Part shown: piece by piece, positions 54,280-63,618 of the stretch | Layout of the letters: every line of letters starts with the position of its first letter | Position numbering within the stretch: position 1 is the first letter of the stretch | DNA from: Chryseosolibacter indicum | GTDB lineage: Bacteria; Bacteroidota; Bacteroidia; Cytophagales; Cyclobacteriaceae | DNA: 64,000 nt | Reading direction: 5' to 3' | NCBI RefSeq assembly: GCF_018598585.1 | Contig: NZ_JAHESD010000004.1 | Location: 62,001-126,000 of the forward strand | The notes under the pieces: model-generated | Told to the model about the DNA's origin: nothing | The model's database searches: none | Seen by the model: only the letters and a program-made list of their open reading frames with translations | Made by a program: the position numbers and the translations under genes

Positions 54280-55280
54280 GCAGGTGTATTATTAGCTTCG
54301 TTTAATCTTTTTCCTTCCTGAAACTTGAGCTGACGTTCTACATCAGCCTTTAATTTTACCAGGTCAATCTTTTCGTAATGATTTTGAGAGATTACAGAGC
54401 CACGTTCAATATGACGAGGGCCTTCAATAACCCAATCGTTCATATCTTTATGATCGTAGCGGCATTCATTACAGATAAATTCTTTTACTTCATTATATTG
54501 ATCTTTACGCGCTGTAACACGTAATACATCATTTCCTTTTGTCCAAAGAACAACTTTACCAGAACATTTAGGGCAATCTCTATGGGCATCAAGTGGTTTT
54601 GTAAACCATACTCTTTGTTTGAAGCGGAATGTCTTGTCTGTAAGTGCACCTACAGGACAAACATCAATCATGTTTCCCGAGAATTCGTTGTCTATTGCTT
54701 TCTCAATATAGGTGCTGATCTCCGCATGATCGCCGCGATTTAAAACACCGTGTACACGGTTGTCTGTCAGCTGATCAGCTACATACGTGCATCGGTAGCA
54801 AAGAATGCAACGATTCATGTGCAGCTTAATCTTATCTCCTATATCATGTTGCTCAAAGGTTCTTCGCTCTTCCTCATAGCGTGTTTTAGATACGCCATGA
54901 TTATACGCAAAGTTCTGAAGATCACATTCACCAGCCTGATCGCAGATAGGGCAATCCAATGGGTGATTCAGCAGCAGGAATTCTACAACGCCTTTACGTG
55001 TTTCTAAGACGGTTGGGTTGGTAATGTTCTCTACCACCATGCCATCCTGAACTGTGGTAATGCATGAAGGCACTAGCTTTGGCATTGGTCTTGGATCTTT
55101 AGCAGAACCCGCTGCAACTTTTACAAGACATGCACGACATTTACCTCCGCTATTTTTTAACGTGGAATAGTAGCACATCGCAGGAGGTACAATTTCTCCC
55201 CCGATTTGTCTGGCAGCCTGAAGGATGGTTGTTCCATCCGCTACTTCAATCTCTATTCCGTCTATTGTTACTTTGGCCAT
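54276..55280 (-). CDS. nuoG: NADH-quinone oxidoreductase subunit G, short form
   Basis: 334 aa; NuoG is commonly 680-900 aa. It retains the 2Fe-2S N1b site (Cys36, 48, 51, 73), the His-Cys N5 site (His106, Cys110, 113, 119) and the N4 site (Cys158, 161, 164, 208). A fourth set, Cys236, 239, 270 and 273 (CPKC and CNEC), stands where the molybdopterin-type domain would start. The protein then ends, and nuoH follows with an overlap, so the large domain has not been lost by a recent frameshift. A short NuoG is recurrent in Bacteroidota. Confidence 0.93.
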   Translation of the reverse strand: MAKVTIDGIEIEVADGTTILQAARQIGGEIVPPAMCYYSTLKNSGGKCRACLVKVAAGSAKDPRPMPKLVPSCITTVQDGMVVENITNPTVLETRKGVVEFLLLNHPLDCPICDQAGECDLQNFAYNHGVSKTRYEEERRTFEQHDIGDKIKLHMNRCILCYRCTYVADQLTDNRVHGVLNRGDHAEISTYIEKAIDNEFSGNMIDVCPVGALTDKTFRFKQRVWFTKPLDAHRDCPKCSGKVVLWTKGNDVLRVTARKDQYNEVKEFICNECRYDHKDMNDWVIEGPRHIERGSVISQNHYEKIDLVKLKADVERQLKFQEGKRLNEANNTPA

Positions 55281-55321
55281 TCTTCTTTCGTCTATTTGGC
55301 AATTCGTTAATATCTATTTCA

Positions 55322-55421
55322 TCAAATCGTAAGCAATGCTCGATTCTGGATTCTTGATGCTGGCAATGCAATCACCATTGAGTGTCTACCAACATTTAGA
55401 GAACTGGCATCCACTATCCTG
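55322..55421. repeat. nuoG-nuoF spacer with heptamer words
   Basis: Within the 141-bp spacer, 55341-55361 shows three 7-bp units on the pattern GATTCT/GATGCT with a shared last CT, followed by GGCAATG-type words. Fewer units than in the other arrays, so the assignment is weaker. Confidence 0.45.
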
Positions 55422-56780
55422 CTACGCAGCTACTGCTTTCTTTTCTGAGACAAATGGTTCTTTTTCAAAATGCTTAGGATCTTTTACTTTTTCAGGGTAA
55501 CGCACATGATACTCAAACTCTTCCCTGAAGTGACGTACTGCCGCGGCTACTGGCCATGCAGCAGCATCACCTAAAGGACAAATTGTATTTCCTTCTATTT
55601 TCTTCGCAACATCAACAAGAAGATCAATGTCGCTCATTTTTCCGTGACCCGTTTCAATACGATGAAGTACTTTCTCCATCCAGCCTGTTCCTTCTCTGCA
55701 CGGACTGCACTGCCCGCATGATTCGTGATGGTAGAATCTGGCGTATGTCCATGTATTACGAACAATACAAGCAGTTTCATCAAACACAATAAATCCTCCG
55801 GAACCTAGCATAGAGCCTGTTGCAAAACCACCATCTGAAAGCGATTCATAACTCATTAACCTGGGCTCGCCTTTAGCGGTTTTCAACATGAGTTCGGTAG
55901 GAAGAATAGGAACAGAAGAACCGCCAGGCACGCAAGCTTTCATCTTTCTTCCTTTCCAGATACCGCCACAGTATTCATCCGAGTAAATAAACTCTTCTAC
56001 GGGTAATCCTAATTCAATTTCATAAACACCAGGTTTGTTGATATGACCAGATGCTGAAATAAGTTTAGTACCAGTACTCTTCCCTATACCGATTTTTGCG
56101 TACTCATCGCCACCCATGTTTAAAATGTGTGGTACGGTAGCAATTGATTCAACGTTATTGACCACAGTAGGGCATCCGTAAAGGCCGACTACAGCAGGGA
56201 ACGGAGGTTTATTTCTTGGATTACCTCTTTTTCCTTCAAGAGATTCGATCTGGGCAGTTTCTTCACCGCAGATGTAAGCACCTCCTCCGGAATGAACATA
56301 GAGTTCAAGGGAGTAATCAGTGCCTAACATATTGTTGCCGAGGAAGCCAGCTGCGCGGGCTTCTTCAATCGCTTTTTCAAGAATAGGGAAGATCCAACGG
56401 AACTCACCACGCATGTAGATATATGAGGTGTTAGCACCAAGCGCAAAACTTGATACGATCATACCCTCAATCAGGGCGTGAGGAAGATATTCCATTAAGA
56501 AACGGTCTTTGAAAGTACCGGGCTCACTTTCATCTGCATTGCAAATGAGGTAGCGAGGTTTATCTGATTTTCTATCGAGGAAGCTCCATTTCATGCCAGT
56601 AGGGAAACCTGCACCTCCGCGACCGCGTAAGCCTGATTTCTTAACTTCTTCCATGACTGAATCCGGCGTCATAGTCTTCAGCGCTTTTTCTACTGAAGCA
56701 TAACCGCCCATCTTCCGGTATACCTCGAAAGACTTAATGCCTGGTACGTTAATGTCTTTTAATAATAATTTCCTTCCCAT
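55422..56780 (-). CDS. nuoF: NADH-quinone oxidoreductase subunit F
   Basis: 452 aa NADH-dehydrogenase flavoprotein. The FMN/NADH site is [13 protein letters not shown] (50-62) with [16 protein letters not shown] at 171-186; the 4Fe-4S N3 ligands are Cys355, 358 and 361 (SCGQCSPC) and Cys401 (CPLGD). Receives electrons from NADH. Gap of five bp to nuoE. Confidence 0.95.
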   Translation of the reverse strand: MGRKLLLKDINVPGIKSFEVYRKMGGYASVEKALKTMTPDSVMEEVKKSGLRGRGGAGFPTGMKWSFLDRKSDKPRYLICNADESEPGTFKDRFLMEYLPHALIEGMIVSSFALGANTSYIYMRGEFRWIFPILEKAIEEARAAGFLGNNMLGTDYSLELYVHSGGGAYICGEETAQIESLEGKRGNPRNKPPFPAVVGLYGCPTVVNNVESIATVPHILNMGGDEYAKIGIGKSTGTKLISASGHINKPGVYEIELGLPVEEFIYSDEYCGGIWKGRKMKACVPGGSSVPILPTELMLKTAKGEPRLMSYESLSDGGFATGSMLGSGGFIVFDETACIVRNTWTYARFYHHESCGQCSPCREGTGWMEKVLHRIETGHGKMSDIDLLVDVAKKIEGNTICPLGDAAAWPVAAAVRHFREEFEYHVRYPEKVKDPKHFEKEPFVSEKKAVAA

Positions 56781-56785
56781 TGCTA

Positions 56786-57364
56786 TTAACCGTTATTTTC
56801 TGGTGACACCGGATATGGTGATCCATAATCCGGATTCGGAACATTATGCCTTGTTTTTAACTGATCGAGAACCTCATCCATTTTTTCAACAGAAAGGTTT
56901 TCTATATAATGATTGCCAACCTGCATCATTGGTGCTGAACCACATGAAGCAAGACATTCCACTGCCTTTAAAGTGAACATGCCATCGGCAGTTGTTTCGC
57001 CTTCTTTAATACCCAATTTGTTTTCGAGGTATTCAATGATATCGTCAGAACCTCGTAATGCACACGGACCTGTACGGCATACTTCAAGTACACACTTACC
57101 AACAGGTCTCATGTTGTACATCGTATAGAACGACGCAACCTCGTATACTTCGATGGGTTTAATGTTAAGGATAGAGGCCACGTAGTCCATTGTAGATGGG
57201 CTAAGCCATCCGCCAAATTCTGCCTGTGCGATATGAAGTATGGGAAGCAATGCAGATTTATGTCTTCCTTCAGGATATCTTTTAATAATTTTCTGAACCA
57301 ATGCCATCGCGGCAGGTGAGAATTGGGGTTGTTCCATCGTTCCTAGTTGAATTCTGTCAGTCAT
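56786..57364 (-). CDS. nuoE: NADH-quinone oxidoreductase subunit E
   Basis: 192 aa, thioredoxin-like 2Fe-2S protein: ligands Cys96, Cys101 (VCRTGPC), Cys137 and Cys141 (CLASC). Together with NuoF it forms the NADH-oxidising tip of complex I. The fold is the same as that of the small ferredoxin at 7433-7711. Confidence 0.94.
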   Translation of the reverse strand: MTDRIQLGTMEQPQFSPAAMALVQKIIKRYPEGRHKSALLPILHIAQAEFGGWLSPSTMDYVASILNIKPIEVYEVASFYTMYNMRPVGKCVLEVCRTGPCALRGSDDIIEYLENKLGIKEGETTADGMFTLKAVECLASCGSAPMMQVGNHYIENLSVEKMDEVLDQLKTRHNVPNPDYGSPYPVSPENNG

Positions 57365-57424
57365 TCTTCTTTCTGTTTACCGGTCGCCAGCTCCCTGTTT
57401 CCGGTTAAAGTTCTAGATTTTGCC

Positions 57425-57466
57425 TAATTGACATTATTGTCAATTGTCAACTGAAAATTACCTACT
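57425..57466. repeat. nuoE-nuoD spacer with heptamer words
   Basis: In 7-bp phase from 57425, the spacer contains GTCAATT and GTCAACT (57439-57452) and a following ACCTACT, matching the words of the nuoJ-nuoI array. The whole spacer is about 105 bp. Confidence 0.5.
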
Positions 57467-57469
57467 GCT

Positions 57470-58675
57470 TTATGCATCAAGCTCCCCGGCAATTACATTC
57501 ATGCTACTCATGGTAAGAATAGCATCGGATATGTTTGTTCCCTGAATCATTTCAGGATATGCCTGGTAATAAATAAAACATGGTCTTCTTAAGTGAAGCC
57601 TGAAAGGTGTTCTTCCGCCATCACTGATCAGGTAAAAACCCAACTCGCCATTGCCGCCTTCAACGCAATGATATACTTCACCTTTTGGAACATCTGTCTC
57701 ACCCATCACAATTTTAAAGTGATAGATAAGGGCTTCCATGTTATTGTAAACTTCCTGTTTCGGAGGAAGATAAAACTCAGGTACTTCAGCATGATGAGGG
57801 CCTTCAGGAAGTTTCTCGATAGCCTGTCGGATAATGCTTAAGCTTTGCCACATTTCTTCCTGGCGCACCATAAAGCGGTCATACGTATCACCGTTTGTTC
57901 CTACAGGCACAATGAAGTCAAAATCCTCGTAAGAAGAGTAAGGATTCATTACACGCACATCGTAGTCAACACCTGCAGCACGAAGGTTAGGACCTGAGAA
58001 GCTGTAGCTTAATGCGCGCTCAGCACTGATAGGACCTGCACCAATAGTACGATCCATAAAAATCCTGTTACGCATTACCAGTTTTTCAAACTCCTTGAGG
58101 GCATCAGGATATTCTTTTAAGAACTTATCAATTTTTGCCCATGCTTTAGGAGAAAAGTCTCTTTCAAATCCACCTATGCGGCCAATGTTGGTTGTTAAAC
58201 GAGCACCGCAGATCTCTTCATAAATCTCATAGATCAGTTCCCTGAATTGGAAGAGGTAAACGAAACCTGTTAGTGCTCCTGTATCTACACCAATAACCGT
58301 ATTGCAGATCAGGTGGTCAGAAATACGTGCAAGCTCCATAATGATAACTCGGAGGTATTGCACACGCTTAGGGATGTCAGCACCAATTAGTTTTTCAACC
58401 GTCATGTGCCAACCAATATTATTAATAGGAGAGGAGCAATAGTTCATCCTGTCAGTAATCGGTGTGATCTGATAGAATGGCCTGCGCTCCGCTAGTTTTT
58501 CAAATGCACGGTGAATGTATCCGATTGTTGGTTCGGATTTTACAATCACTTCGCCATCCATGGTAAGTACGTTTTGGAAAATACCATGGGTGGCAGGGTG
58601 TGTTGGACCAAGGTTTAACGTGGAGTAACCTTTCTCTACGTCGCTGGGTGTATTTAATATATCTGTACTCGCCAT
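57470..58675 (-). CDS. nuoD: NADH-quinone oxidoreductase subunit D
   Basis: 401 aa, the 49-kDa-type subunit that forms the quinone-binding site with NuoB. Seen: GPTHPATHGIFQNVLTMDG, IGYIHRAFEKLAE, DRMNYCSSPINNIGWH and ICGARLTTNIGRIGGF. Separate from NuoC here. Starts three bases after nuoC. Confidence 0.95.
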   Translation of the reverse strand: MASTDILNTPSDVEKGYSTLNLGPTHPATHGIFQNVLTMDGEVIVKSEPTIGYIHRAFEKLAERRPFYQITPITDRMNYCSSPINNIGWHMTVEKLIGADIPKRVQYLRVIIMELARISDHLICNTVIGVDTGALTGFVYLFQFRELIYEIYEEICGARLTTNIGRIGGFERDFSPKAWAKIDKFLKEYPDALKEFEKLVMRNRIFMDRTIGAGPISAERALSYSFSGPNLRAAGVDYDVRVMNPYSSYEDFDFIVPVGTNGDTYDRFMVRQEEMWQSLSIIRQAIEKLPEGPHHAEVPEFYLPPKQEVYNNMEALIYHFKIVMGETDVPKGEVYHCVEGGNGELGFYLISDGGRTPFRLHLRRPCFIYYQAYPEMIQGTNISDAILTMSSMNVIAGELDA

Positions 58676-58678
58676 GAT

Positions 58679-59191
58679 TTATCGTCCAAACATAAAGTCT
58701 TTTTTGTCTTCACGTGTTTGATCTTCCAACGGATATTCCTTCCGTAGTGGATGTATGATCATATCTTCAACATTCAGAATTCTTCTCAAGTCAGGGTGGC
58801 CGGTAAATTTCACTCCGAAGAAATCATACGTCTCACGTTCCATCCAGTTTGCCCCTGCAAAAACAGTTGTTAATGTAGGTACTACAGGATTTTCTTCAGG
58901 TAAATAAATCTTTAGCCTAACTCTCCAATTGTTGGTTAAGCTGTGAAGCTGGTACATGATAGCAATTTGCTTCACATCAGGATAATGAATGCCACAGACC
59001 GTCGTCAGGTATTGAAACTTGGCTTCCGGGTGATTGTACAAGTACCGGATGATCTCAATAATGTTGTCCTGTTTTAAATTAATCGTAAGGAAATTATATG
59101 GCGTTTCTATTGAAAGGATGTCGCCTTCAAACTTCTCTTTAATAATTGATATAATCTTCTCCTGAATTGTACTATCCATGGGGTTATTCAA
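58679..59191 (-). CDS. nuoC: NADH-quinone oxidoreductase subunit C
   Basis: 170 aa, 30-kDa-type subunit. The C-terminal signature [20 protein letters not shown] and [19 protein letters not shown] is conserved. Overlaps the end of nuoB by eight bases. Confidence 0.94.
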   Translation of the reverse strand: MNNPMDSTIQEKIISIIKEKFEGDILSIETPYNFLTINLKQDNIIEIIRYLYNHPEAKFQYLTTVCGIHYPDVKQIAIMYQLHSLTNNWRVRLKIYLPEENPVVPTLTTVFAGANWMERETYDFFGVKFTGHPDLRRILNVEDMIIHPLRKEYPLEDQTREDKKDFMFGR

Positions 59192-59747
59192 TACCGTATT
59201 TGTTTAGCATCGCCTTGTATTCAGGTGAATCTCTTCTGCGAAGGGATTCAGTCTCTACCAGGTGTTGTATTTTCATAATACCGTCTATAATTTGTTCCGG
59301 GCGTGGAGGGCATCCTGGAACATAAACATCGACAGGAATAATTCTGTCTATACCTTGAAGAACGCTGTAGGTATCAAAGATACCACCGCTGCAAGCACAA
59401 GCACCTACACTAAGAACCCAACGTGGCTCAGCCATTTGTTCATATACTTGTCTTAGTACCGGTCCCATTTTCTTTGCAATGGTTCCCATCACCATCAATA
59501 GGTCAGCCTGACGGGGAGAAAAGCTCAAACGTTCAGAACCGAAGCGTGCTAAATCGTAATGAGCACCCATTGTTGCCATAAATTCAATACCGCAGCAAGA
59601 CGTTGCGAATGGTAAGGGCCAAATTGAATTTTTTCTGGCCATTCCTACAACCTTATCAAGACTGGTTGCAAAGAAACCTGCGCCTTCGTAGCCTTCTGGC
59701 TTCTCAACAAGTTTTATATCTGTATTTTGTGTTTGTGTTGCTTGCAT
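59184..59747 (-). CDS. nuoB: NADH-quinone oxidoreductase subunit B
   Basis: 187 aa with the N2 4Fe-4S cluster, the last carrier before quinone. Ligands Cys51, Cys52, Cys117 and Cys146 have the exact spacing of the E. coli Cys63, 64, 129 and 158. [18 protein letters not shown] and [13 protein letters not shown] are conserved. Twelve bp after nuoA. Confidence 0.96.
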   Translation of the reverse strand: MQATQTQNTDIKLVEKPEGYEGAGFFATSLDKVVGMARKNSIWPLPFATSCCGIEFMATMGAHYDLARFGSERLSFSPRQADLLMVMGTIAKKMGPVLRQVYEQMAEPRWVLSVGACACSGGIFDTYSVLQGIDRIIPVDVYVPGCPPRPEQIIDGIMKIQHLVETESLRRRDSPEYKAMLNKYGIE

Positions 59748-59759
59748 CTCTTTTAAATT

Positions 59760-60131
59760 TTAATCTTCCCACTCCAACGCCTTCTTTTTGATGATATAGA
59801 AGAATCCAACCAGCAAAAGTGCTATGAATAAAATCATCTCAATAAATCCAACTATGCCAAACTCTTCAAAATTAACAGCCCATGGATACATGAAGATTAC
59901 TTCTACATCAAACAATACAAAGAGAATGGCTACCAGGAAGTACTTAATGTGAAAGGGAGCACGGGCGTTACCCTTTGTCTCAATTCCACATTCAAATGAT
60001 TCGAGTTTTACCTTGGTTTTACGCTTAGGTCCTAACCAATGTGTTACTACCATAGTTACAGCAACAAAGCCTGCCGCGAGTAGAAACATTAAACCTATGG
60101 GTAAATAATCTGCTAAACCTGGATTTGTCAT
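59760..60131 (-). CDS. nuoA: NADH-quinone oxidoreductase subunit A
   Basis: 123 aa, three membrane helices. The motif ESFECGIETKGNARAPFHIK followed by YFLVAILFVLFDVEVIFMYP is diagnostic. First gene of the operon; the promoter should lie in the 258-bp gap above. Confidence 0.95.
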   Translation of the reverse strand: MTNPGLADYLPIGLMFLLAAGFVAVTMVVTHWLGPKRKTKVKLESFECGIETKGNARAPFHIKYFLVAILFVLFDVEVIFMYPWAVNFEEFGIVGFIEMILFIALLLVGFFYIIKKKALEWED

Positions 60132-60153
60132 ATCGTATTGCTTAACAAGCCGC

Positions 60154-60161
60154 CAAAATTA
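60154..60161 (-). promoter_or_regulatory. possible -7 element for the nuo operon
   Basis: On the minus strand this reads TAATTTTG, a TAnnTTTG match about 23 bases above the nuoA start. No matching -33 TTTG at the usual distance, so tentative. Confidence 0.35.
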
Positions 60162-60373
60162 AGTCTTATTTTCAATAGAAATTATCATTAACGACAATAT
60201 TCTGACATTTAAAATGAATTTAAATAATCAATTACTCCAACACATAATTTTACAATTTTGTTAACCAGCAGGGCCATTAAAAAACGATTAAATTTTTACG
60301 CTTAAAAAAGTATAACTTTTGATGGTGCAATCGGTTGAGAGAAAATATTGCATGAATAAATCATCTTCTGTCT

Positions 60374-60381
60374 TAACTTTG
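60374..60381 (+). promoter_or_regulatory. possible promoter of the YkgJ-like gene
   Basis: TAACTTTG at 60374-60381 matches TAnnTTTG, with a TTG at 60348-60350 for the -33 element, 23 bases apart. The ATG at 60390 would give an almost leaderless mRNA. Confidence 0.4.
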
Positions 60382-60389
60382 TGTTAGAA

Positions 60390-60962
60390 ATGGAATTGAT
60401 TGAGAAAGTTAAGGCGGTTGAAGAGGTCTTTAATGACCTCGATAATAAGATTGCAGCGTTTCAGTCAAAGTCTACCCTTCATTGTAAATTTGGCTGTGGT
60501 AAATGTTGTTTTAAATCTGATATTGAGGCAACAGCGCTCGAATTCTTGCCTTTTGCCCTTGAGCTGTACAAGAACAACGTTGCATACGAATGGTTAGAAC
60601 GGCTGCAAAATACCGACACTTCACTATGTCTTATTCTTAATCCAACTAAAGAAGGGGCAGGTTTGTGTTCTGAATACACTTATCGTGGTTTAATTTGTCG
60701 GTTATTTGGTTATTCCGCCCGTACTAATAAATATGGAAAAAAAGAGCTTGTAACCTGCCAGGTAATTAAAACTGAACAGGCAGAAGCTTACGAAAAATCA
60801 AAGATTGAAGTTGAGGAAGATGAAATTGCACCGGTAATGAATCAATATTACATGAAGCTTCATGGGATTGACTACCAGCTGGCGCAGGATTTTTATCCAA
60901 TCAATAAGGCCATTCAACGCGCCATTGAAACTGTTCTTCACTACTATGCTTATCGAAATTAG
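60390..60962 (+). CDS. YkgJ-like cysteine-cluster protein
   Basis: 190 aa from ATG 60390 (a GTG at 60381 precedes). Eight Cys in the zinc/iron-cluster arrangement of the UPF0153/YkgJ family: Cys32, 36, 39 and 40 in LHCKFGCGKCC, then Cys in TSLCLIL, GAGLCSEY, LICRLFG and VTCQVIK. No enzymatic role proven. Its last 17 bases overlap the start of the next gene. Confidence 0.82.
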   Translation: MELIEKVKAVEEVFNDLDNKIAAFQSKSTLHCKFGCGKCCFKSDIEATALEFLPFALELYKNNVAYEWLERLQNTDTSLCLILNPTKEGAGLCSEYTYRGLICRLFGYSARTNKYGKKELVTCQVIKTEQAEAYEKSKIEVEEDEIAPVMNQYYMKLHGIDYQLAQDFYPINKAIQRAIETVLHYYAYRN

Positions 60963-61527
60963 ATCACTGCTAGGTCTCGGTATACTGTTAATACTACTAT
61001 CTACTACCATTTCTGTTGCTCAAAAAAATCAAACATTAAAGGCGGACACCATTAGCATAAGACCTTTTGCCAGATACTGGACCAAGCCACGTGTTGTGCC
61101 AAAAGTAGGTTTCGGTGTTCAGGAAACAGGATTTGGAGAAATAGGTGCACAATTGCATCAGATCTACGTGCATCCATTAAGTCTTGCCTCTATGGGACCA
61201 TACATTTCGGTTGATGGCGTATTTCAAACTGACGAGGTTATTATAGGTCCGAAGGCTGGTTATGAGCTCACTGCAGGACTTCTCGGTTTAGCGGCAGACT
61301 TTACTTATTATACCGACTTTGATAAGCATAAATCAGTAATGTTTACCCCTAAAGCTGGCATCAGCCTCTTTGGTTACGTAAGCATCTTTTATGGAAGGAA
61401 TATCAATTTAAATGACGAGACATTTAAGGCAATCTCATCCAATAGATTCTCTATTATTTTTAATCTCAATCCTGATTACTACAATATTCGCGAAGCACGG
61501 AAAATGCCGCAAAGGGCCAGGAGATAG
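60946..61527 (+). CDS. secreted beta-rich protein, unknown function
   Basis: 193 aa from ATG 60946, chosen because it starts a signal peptide (MLIEIRSLLGLGILLILL...ISVAQ); the frame is open farther upstream. Short amphipathic strands alternate with turns (YISVDGVFQTDEVIIGPKAG, YELTAGLLGLAADFTYY, GISLFGYVSIFYG), suggesting a small outer-membrane barrel of eight or so strands. Translationally coupled to the YkgJ-like gene. Confidence 0.65.
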   Translation: MLIEIRSLLGLGILLILLSTTISVAQKNQTLKADTISIRPFARYWTKPRVVPKVGFGVQETGFGEIGAQLHQIYVHPLSLASMGPYISVDGVFQTDEVIIGPKAGYELTAGLLGLAADFTYYTDFDKHKSVMFTPKAGISLFGYVSIFYGRNINLNDETFKAISSNRFSIIFNLNPDYYNIREARKMPQRARR

Positions 61528-61529
61528 GC

Positions 61530-61769
61530 TTATAAATTAAAAGGAAATTTCTTTAGGGAGATAAGTTCTGAAGCAGAGTGAATCACAACTTTGGAGACAG
61601 CGCTTTTTAATAAAGTAGGTTTATTTGGGGCCGTCGCAGATTCTGGCTGAGGTAACTTTATCCATAACGTTAACATCACAACAACAACTGCAACCACAAT
61701 TCCGATTGCCATTGTTATCTCTTTATATGTAATGCGATGTTTCACTTCAATCGGATTTACGAATAACAT
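61530..61769 (-). CDS. possible small membrane protein
   Basis: About 79 aa from ATG 61769 (open to 61868) with one membrane helix (MAIGIVVAVVVVMLTLWI). Convergent with the preceding gene, two bases apart. The composition is protein-like but not conserved to my knowledge; a chance frame remains possible. Confidence 0.35.
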   Translation of the reverse strand: MLFVNPIEVKHRITYKEITMAIGIVVAVVVVMLTLWIKLPQPESATAPNKPTLLKSAVSKVVIHSASELISLKKFPFNL

Positions 61770-61939
61770 GCCAGTTGTAAAAAATGCGTTTTTACGTGAT
61801 CTGATTCTACTTTCTCCATTTATGATGTTCACATTTGGACATAGATAACAGAAGATTCGTACATACATTACCAGTTTAAATGACAGAGGTTACAGAATTT
61901 GGCTGAAAAAGATTAAAAGCAAGTGAGCGGTTTTATTGC

Positions 61940-61947
61940 TAAATTTG
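61940..61947 (+). promoter_or_regulatory. possible -7 element
   Basis: TAAATTTG, a TAnnTTTG match 28 bases before the ATG of the thioredoxin-fold gene at 61975. No matching -33 element found. Confidence 0.35.
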
Positions 61948-61974
61948 TTTTTATCCGAAAAGAGATATTTTAAT

Positions 61975-62550
61975 ATGAATAAGGTTTTTGTTGCGTCTTT
62001 TATTGCTGTTGCTTCAGTGTTGTTATTGGCAGCATCTTCTGGCTATGACGCCGCTCCCCCAGAAGCGGGTTTAGTCAAGTGGATGTCTTTTGAAGAAGCT
62101 GTAGAAAAGTCAAAAACGGATAAGCGCAAGATTTTTATTGATGTTTATACAGACTGGTGCGGTTGGTGCAAAGTTATGGACAAAAACACTTTTAATGATC
62201 CTAAAGTTGCCGACCTTCTGAATAGAAACTTCTACCCCGTAAAATTTGATGCAGAGCAAAGGGAAGATGTGATTTTTAATGGCAACACCTTCAAATTTGT
62301 CGAAAGCGGCAGGAATGGTTATCACCAGCTTGCAGCTGCCCTTTTAAACAACCAACTAAGTTATCCAACAGTGGTTTTTCTCGACGAGGAATTTAAAATG
62401 ATTCAACCCGTGCCAGGATATCGAAAAGCACCTGAGTTCCATATGATCGCCCAATTTATTGGCGAAAATTATTACAAGACAGTTAAATGGACTGACTGGC
62501 AAACTAAATATAAATCGCCATATGGGCCGGAAGAAAGACAGAACAATTAA
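61975..62550 (+). CDS. secreted thioredoxin-fold protein
   Basis: 191 aa from ATG 61975 (open to 61936). A Sec signal (about 1-25) precedes a thioredoxin fold with the redox-active CGWC in DVYTDWCGWCKVMDKNTF, a central LLNRNFYPVKFDA and SYPTVVFLDEEF. This DUF255/thioredoxin_7-like form is common in Bacteroidota envelopes, and could reduce disulfides in periplasmic proteins. Ends at a clear terminator. Confidence 0.88.
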   Translation: MNKVFVASFIAVASVLLLAASSGYDAAPPEAGLVKWMSFEEAVEKSKTDKRKIFIDVYTDWCGWCKVMDKNTFNDPKVADLLNRNFYPVKFDAEQREDVIFNGNTFKFVESGRNGYHQLAAALLNNQLSYPTVVFLDEEFKMIQPVPGYRKAPEFHMIAQFIGENYYKTVKWTDWQTKYKSPYGPEERQNN

Positions 62551-62574
62551 AGAATAGCATAACATCGAGATAAT

Positions 62575-62602
62575 AAAAAAGCCCTGGCATCAGGGCTTTT
62601 TT
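62575..62602. terminator. bidirectional terminator
   Basis: Twelve-base arms AAAAAAGCCCTG (62575-62586) and CAGGGCTTTTTT (62591-62602) around GCAT. A-run on one side and T-run on the other allow termination of the thioredoxin-fold gene and of the minus-strand microprotein. Confidence 0.9.
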
Positions 62603-62630
62603 ATTATATATCCTACTGATGATTAATCAT

Positions 62631-62762
62631 TTAGTCTTCCTTCTTGTCGGCCTTTTTTGTTTTAAGAAAATCTACATAACCTAGGGCTGTAGCAAAGCCT
62701 ACAAGCACAGCTACTATTGCTATGAATGTGTTGGCACCGTCCTGAAGATATTGATTGAACAT
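62631..62762 (-). CDS. 43-aa single-helix membrane microprotein
   Basis: Short gene from ATG at 62762 to TAA at 62631-62633. The protein has a short polar N-terminus (FNQYLQDGANTF), one membrane helix (IAIVAVLVGFATALGYVDFL) and a Lys/Glu/Asp-rich tail (KTKKADKKED). It shares the terminator at 62575-62602 with the thioredoxin-fold gene. No known family. Confidence 0.6.
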   Translation of the reverse strand: MFNQYLQDGANTFIAIVAVLVGFATALGYVDFLKTKKADKKED

Positions 62763-62848
62763 TGTTGTATTTTTTACAGGGGCAAATCTATATTATATAG
62801 TTGAATTGAAAAATGAATTTCTGTTAAAATTGTGTAACGAATTAAATT

Positions 62849-63562
62849 ATGATCAGATTGCTACTTCTCAGTAATTCTACAATGCCTGGAACAAACTTCT
62901 TTACATGGCCGCAGCAATGGGTTAAAAGGTTCTTGGGAAAGGATTCTAAGCAGTTGATTTTCATTCCATTTGCTGGAATTACAATTTCCTGGGACGAATA
63001 TTCGTCTAAAGTTGAGACTGTATATAAAGAGATGGGATACAGTATTAAAAGTATTCATAAAGTTAACGATAAAACCCAGGCTATACGCGATGCAGATGCC
63101 ATCATAGTAGGAGGTGGCAATACTTTTGGTCTTCTTAGTAATTTATATAATGAAGATCTGCTCGAGGTAATTAGAGAGCGGGTTTTCAACGGCATTCCTT
63201 ATATTGGATGGAGCGCGGGTTCAAACATTGCATGTCCTACTATTATGACAACCAACGATATGCCCGTAGTAGCACCTCCATCGTTTAACGCGCTTAACCT
63301 GGTGCCATTTCAGATTAATCCGCATTATCACGAGCTGAAATTTGCAAACCAGGGAGGAGAAACAAGAAGAGAGAGACTTGAGGAATTTATTGCAGTAAAT
63401 CCGGCACGTAAGGTTCTGGGTTTACCAGAGGGTATGCTTATTCAACGGGAAGGGGATAAGCTTTCGCTTCAGGGAGAAGGAATTGCGAGGTTGTATGAAT
63501 TTCATAAACCAATTGTTGATATAAAAGCAGGTGAGGATATCAGTTATCTCCTCGAACTCTAA
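62849..63562 (+). CDS. pepE: dipeptidase E (S51 family)
   Basis: 237 aa cytoplasmic peptidase that removes N-terminal aspartate from dipeptides. The nucleophile Ser122 lies in YIGWSAGSN and His159 in INPHYHE, with GGGNTFGLL nearby, as in the PepE catalytic set. Monocistronic. Confidence 0.92.
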   Translation: MIRLLLLSNSTMPGTNFFTWPQQWVKRFLGKDSKQLIFIPFAGITISWDEYSSKVETVYKEMGYSIKSIHKVNDKTQAIRDADAIIVGGGNTFGLLSNLYNEDLLEVIRERVFNGIPYIGWSAGSNIACPTIMTTNDMPVVAPPSFNALNLVPFQINPHYHELKFANQGGETRRERLEEFIAVNPARKVLGLPEGMLIQREGDKLSLQGEGIARLYEFHKPIVDIKAGEDISYLLEL

Positions 63563-63618
63563 ACAACGTCACTATTCGTTGCCGTATAACGGTTCGAAAA
63601 AAGGAGGAGTGATTGTCT

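Noticed and set aside
54276-55280. NuoG truncated by a frameshift
   Set aside because: nuoH starts in overlap with the nuoG stop (ATGA), so no room exists for a lost downstream part, and short NuoG recurs in this phylum.
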